Source of the DNA: Chinchilla lanigera
Taxonomy: Eukaryota > Chordata > Mammalia > Rodentia > Chinchillidae
Direction: 5' to 3'
Length of the DNA stretch: 64,000 nucleotides
Assembly (NCBI RefSeq): GCF_000276665.1
Contig: NW_004955517.1
Location: 2,231,279-2,295,278 of the forward strand
Below are positions 59,616 to 64,000 of this stretch, piece after piece; the first letter of the stretch is position 1, and each line of letters opens with the position of its first letter. The translations under genes were made by a program, and so were the position numbers. The notes below the pieces were generated by a model. That model did not search any database. It was given only the letters and a program-made list of their open reading frames with translations, and was not told where the DNA came from.

Positions 59616-62050
59616 TACGGTAAAAAAATATGGTGAATGTTTACGTAAAACTAAAAATTTATTACAGTAAAGAGTAATTAATCCCCCACAGGATACCCCC
59701 TCACTTCACACACACTTATCCCATCATTCCTGTCACTTCCTGAGTGGCCCAGGAAATTGTCTTTTGTCAGTGTCTTTTCTAGCTGCCTTGACATCCTGAA
59801 TCAATTCAAAATGTTTGTTGCAATATCTGTCAAATAAGAACATTATGATATGTCCTCATCCACCTTACTCACCACTTCAGGCTCTTTCCCAAAGTCAAAA
59901 TAACCATGAAGATAACTTTGTGAATATTGTCTGATTCTGGAGCATTGGTCCACATCCGTTAGAGACCACTACAAAGTGACTCGAAGCTGGATTTAATATT
60001 AGCCAGTTGGCTTTCCGTGTTTACCTGTGAGTTGTCTAAAGCTTACGCACCTTGTCTGAAGATGGGCAGCGGACTCATAGTAAGCAAACCTCTGTGAGTC
60101 CCTGGTCACCCTGAGGCCTGTATTGGCCTGTGAAGCTGTGACTCCTCAAAGGACAAGATAAAGCCCCAGCTGAGGACGTTTGGCTCCAACCCCAGTTAAC
60201 TACAAGGAGACTGCAGCTGCAGGCTCCGCAATCCTACAATAAATACCAACCTAAAGATAAGGTAATTCTCCTGATTGACATAATTTACTACTTGGGAAAA
60301 TTCTCCCAAGGTCCTGTGAGATTCCTGCATTTTCTTGAGTACCCCCATCCTTTGTCTGAAAACCAAATAACTATGGGCTGCCCAAAGAAGTCTTGGTCTA
60401 AACTCAGAGAGTATCGAAGCTGTAAGAGAGTTAGTCCCTCCTGGAGCCCTGAAATAATTTCAGTTGTCTCATTTATTTAAGCCTTCACCATCCACTTGCA
60501 TGGGAGACTGTGGGCCTGATCAGCCCGCAATAACTAAGGGTTATTTAACCCAATACACATCTACTAAGGATTTAAAACTATGACTTGCTGAAGCTGTGAC
60601 ACACATATTTTGATAATTCTGGAACCACTTATTGCAGTGTTATATTTAAACAATATGAGCAGATAGAGCAAAATCTTTTACAAAAATAGAAAAGAAAAAC
60701 ATATATTGCTGTTTTTTTCTCCTTTCCCCTAATTATCTGCTATGAAACTTATGAAGCTAAATATCTGGGGGTTAGACCTAACGTTACCAGACAAAAGTCT
60801 GATAATATGTACTTTCCCAAACTGCGTATTATTAGAATCTTGTCATGAGGAGTTACGCGGTGGGACCATTGCTTGACCTATGATATATTAAAATCTGTTA
60901 TAATGAGATCTCATTATATGCTATATTAAGTCCTGTTGATGAGAGGAAGAAATTAGCTACTAAAAAAGTGAAAGTTCTGTGCAAGATATTATTAGTCAGA
61001 AAGAGGACCCTGATTCCACATAAATTTGCAGAAATTAGCTGGAGATGTAATAATCTTCTGTAGTTCGCAGAGCTGCCCTGTTAAGTGCTGTTCATAATAT
61101 TCTATCTGGAAATGCTTTTCACTGTTACTAAATAAAATGGCATCAAATAGAAAGCGTTTTTCAGAGCATTTGATTTGGAAGTAAGTGTACAACAGCATGA
61201 TTCCAGTTTTAGGAATCCTTGTTGTCTAGTTTATGCACCGTGACCAGCAGTATCAAACCTATGGGAAAGTGCTGGGGGAATGGCTTGCACATAGAGAATG
61301 TGCAGTCCGAATTACAGTACCTGTTTAAGGTAAACACCTTAAGTGAAAATGAAGCCAAGACTTGCAATGCCAATGGCCCTTTAACATGTGCTGGGAGTAG
61401 GGGAGGGATGAATTACACACAAGAAGAGAAAATGAGTTCTTTCTGTAACATGAAAATCAAAATCAAAATAACCTTTGATAAACCTTTCCAGTCTCCCGTG
61501 GTAGGGACCTTTGTCTTATGCATGCATGAAACTGTTGGCTTTTGCTTAGGTGTCTCCCATGTGAGAGACAAGCCTTTGAACCCTGGAATGATTTCAGGGA
61601 AAAGTTCTCATCCTGGGAACCACAAGTGAGTGAAGACAAGCATAGACTTCAGGATCCTGTGGGTTAGAAAAGCTTTTGTTTTCCTTTCTTACATGTTTTG
61701 CTAATGTTTTTGCTTTTTAAAATAGATACATATCTTTGTGTGATCACACATCAAACACACAGGCAGTATGGTCCACTATGGTACTGCTTTGCAACGGCCA
61801 TGGGGCTTTTCTCCTTGCTTCTGTTTCAGCAACAGCTCCCATCTCCTTTGACCTTCCCAAAGGTTTTGAAAGCTTGTGCTCCCTGGAAGCAGCTGACGAA
61901 GTATCACCCTGGAATGGAGTCTGTTTTTCTGGTTTAGAGTGTACCTTTTATGATTGTACTCAAGATACTGGTAGAAAACATCCATTCGGTATCATTCTGT
62001 GTCATTTCCCCCTTGGAAGTGAAGGTCAGTTGCTATAGTTCTGAAGTTAT
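59616..62050. other. SYNPR: Intronic DNA, nothing recognised
   Basis: No known gene or clear repeat was recognised. A 136-codon open frame (61219-61629, plus strand) matches nothing I know and has no supporting signals. Confidence 0.45.
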
Positions 62051-62054
62051 TCTT

Positions 62055-62265
62055 GGATTCTTTATCACTGACTTGGCTTTAGCTAAGATAAGATGTCTAT
62101 ACCCTTTCAGCTTCAGTTTCCCTTTTTGTCTAGCAGGGGATAATATCTACCCCATGAAATGGTTGTGAGGATTAATTGAAACCTAACATATGAAATATTT
62201 ATTATATGCTGGACATATCATAAGTACTCAGTAAGTATTAATGGTCACGTTATTATTAATAGGCA
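62055..62265 (+). repeat. MIR SINE
   Basis: 'cttcagtttccctttttgtctagcaggggataatatctacc' and 'atggttgtgaggattaattg', then 'ataagtactcagtaagtatt', are a MIR. Confidence 0.78.
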
Positions 62266-62298
62266 TACCAAGGGCAGGCAGAACTGTTTTAACCAGAC

Positions 62299-62652
62299 TT
62301 ACTTGTCAAGAATGGATTCCCAAAGCAGATCGCTGGTGATAGAGGTGAGGCTTTTCTGAAGTGAGATGTGTAAATTGGATGCCAACCCCTCTGACAACAA
62401 CGACAAAGCCCACTTGCTCTCAGGAGCAGAGATTAAATCTAACCAGTTCTTCACTGTGTCAATAAAGCTGATGTGTGTATTGGGTTCAGGCCTCTGCTTC
62501 TCGGCAGCTAAGCAGCAGCACCCCAGCTGACTGTCCTGCAGACCCTGTGCTGCCTGGCTTTGGTTGGTGTTCCTGTCCACCATGTTCTGAAACTTACACT
62601 GTGGTTCACCCCACAGGCCTGCCCGACTCTGGATTTTTTTAACTAGTAGCAA
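62299..62652 (-). other. Unexplained 117-codon open frame
   Basis: The frame contains NWLDLISAPESKWALSLLSE and ends SDLLWESILDK. Its composition is protein-like, with no low complexity, but no family is recognised. It lacks visible promoter or splice signals. It could be an old retrocopy fragment or chance. Confidence 0.2.
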
Positions 62653-63339
62653 AAACTCCTATTAAGTATTTTGTGAGTCACAGTTTTTAGTTGCTCCAGT
62701 GCACTTAATTCCATGCATTTTGATAAAGAAATCAATCATTCTCACAGATACTGTTGTGTTTGCTAAATCGCCTATATTTTGTCAGTACACAAATATTTTT
62801 CACCAGGCAAGAGGGACTATCTCAAAACTGCAGGTTTGAGTCTCAAAGGTTTTGATGAACTTTGTTCATTAAAAAGTAATGAGATAGCTTTCTTTTTCTA
62901 ACGCCCACCAACTTGTTTCTAAATATGAAATGGCTGTAAGGATTCATTTCACTGTAGCCATTAGAGAGGTTCTAGCTCATTTAGGTCAGATAATAGCTAT
63001 TTATAAGCATGAGTGAGAAGACCTTTCAAGTGAAAAGTCATAATTCAGTTTAATATTTTAAAAAATGGAACAATTATTTCTCCTAGTGCTTGGAACTCAA
63101 ACTAAGGAGAAACACCAGAGTATATTCTTCCTTAAAATGACAGATAATAGAAGTTTTGGGGTTTTGTCTGTTTTTTTAAATAGCTGTGTATGCAGAATCA
63201 GCCTCCAAAACAGTTTGAAATGACCTAGGCCTCTCAAATGAGAGCTGGGAAAATTATTCAGATAACTCGGGACAATAAACATTGTTGAAGAAAACAATCA
63301 CTGAATAGCTTTAGTTATTCATTTTCCACCAGGTATAGA

Positions 63340-63590
63340 GTGTGTTTTTAACACTAGAAATATGTGAGTGAGCAAAAGCAGACAAAAATCCCTGCTCTTG
63401 ATGAACAGAATTAAGAAGCGGTATATTTAGTGGCTTGGATACTGGTGGGTATCTGGAGGAAAGATCACACAGGGAAGAAGGATGCTATGTGGACGATGGT
63501 GAGGATGTGGTGCTGAAACTCTAGGAGAGGTGGTCAGGGAAATCTCGTTAAGAAGGAGTGCTTGAACAAAGATCTGAAGAAATAAGAGAC
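63340..63590 (+). repeat. L2 fragment
   Basis: 'gagtgagcaaaagcagacaaaaatccctgctcttgatg' followed by 'gaggtggtcagggaaatctcg' and 'gcttgaacaaagatctgaag' keeps L2 order. Confidence 0.7.
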
Positions 63591-64000
63591 CCCCCCTCCC
63601 CACATGGAGTATCTGAGAAAGGGTCTTCCACACAGAGCAGAGAGCAGGCCAGGAGGGCTCAGACACAGGAGACCCCTCTGGGGATTAGGAATCTAGAAAA
63701 ACGGAAGTCTGAATGTATTTGCCTTGGATACTTGGACAGTGGTACTTTGACTTTTGGAGACACTTAAAGGATGTGGCAATAAAAATATATAACTAATGCC
63801 TCCAGGAAACTTAATTTGAAGGAAGAGGGGCAGACCTGTAGAAGACTTGGTTGCTCTTTAGACAAGAGGTGTGAGAGCCTTCGGAATTATGGAAATGACA
63901 GTTGGACTCAAGACGGAGATAATAAGAAAGCAGATTTAAATCTTTGGTTCTAGGATTTCTAACAGCAGTGCACCCCACCAGCTCAGTCAGTGGGCACGGT
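63591..64000. other. SYNPR: Intronic DNA to window edge
   Basis: This is possibly the continuation of the L2 copy ('agagcaggccaggaggg'). No coding exon was seen. Confidence 0.4.

Overview
This is a stretch of mammalian nuclear genome. The SINE content points to a rodent: tRNA-derived ID elements with RNA polymerase III box A/B-like sequence, B1-type (7SL-derived) SINEs, and B1+ID fusions of B4 type. These lie alongside many old L2 and MIR copies. I cannot fix the species; the ID and B1 sequences do not look like standard mouse or rat copies to me, so a non-murine rodent is my inference. Almost all open reading frames in the window are chance frames or transposon remnants. There is one assembly gap of 330 N (12793-13122), inside an L1 fragment.

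Only three real coding exons are supported, all on the minus strand and from two genes. SNTN (sentan, a cilia-tip protein) contributes its first coding exon at 2335-2444. SYNPR (synaptoporin, a synaptic-vesicle MARVEL/tetraspan protein) contributes its last two coding exons at 37390-37581 and 31227-31484, joined in phase 0 across a 5.9 kb intron. Its 3' UTR probably runs down to a poly(A) signal at 29818-29823. The order (SYNPR upstream, SNTN downstream, same strand) matches the human chromosome 3 order as I remember it. The earlier SYNPR exons were not found, so 37582-64000 is read as part of a large SYNPR intron.

Region by region: 1-2334 is the start of SNTN intron 1. 2445-5060 is the SNTN upstream region, including an RFX-like inverted repeat, and L2-like sequence. 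5060-10610 is a nearly full-length but dead L1 on the minus strand. 10610-17600 is a mosaic of older L1 pieces, MIRs, SINEs and the gap. 17600-29800 is intergenic, with L2/MIR relics, one B1, one possible LTR and a small CpG cluster. 29800-37581 is the 3' end of SYNPR. 37582-64000 is the SYNPR intron. It holds two MaLR-type LTRs (one is in the smaller intron), an L1 nested in a B1, two young-looking ID insertions with clear target-site duplications, and a decayed two-LTR endogenous retrovirus antisense to SYNPR (47664-52271). It also holds a possible antisense promoter with a first exon (55044-55341) and repeat-poor blocks with candidate regulatory motifs.

I found no bacterial-type system, CRISPR array, rRNA or tRNA gene, and nothing that amounts to a wholly new biological system. 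The best leads are regulatory: the SNTN upstream inverted repeat, the antisense TATA/exon/splice-donor unit, and the paired E-box palindrome. Repeat families were named by eye without a repeat library, so their boundaries are approximate.
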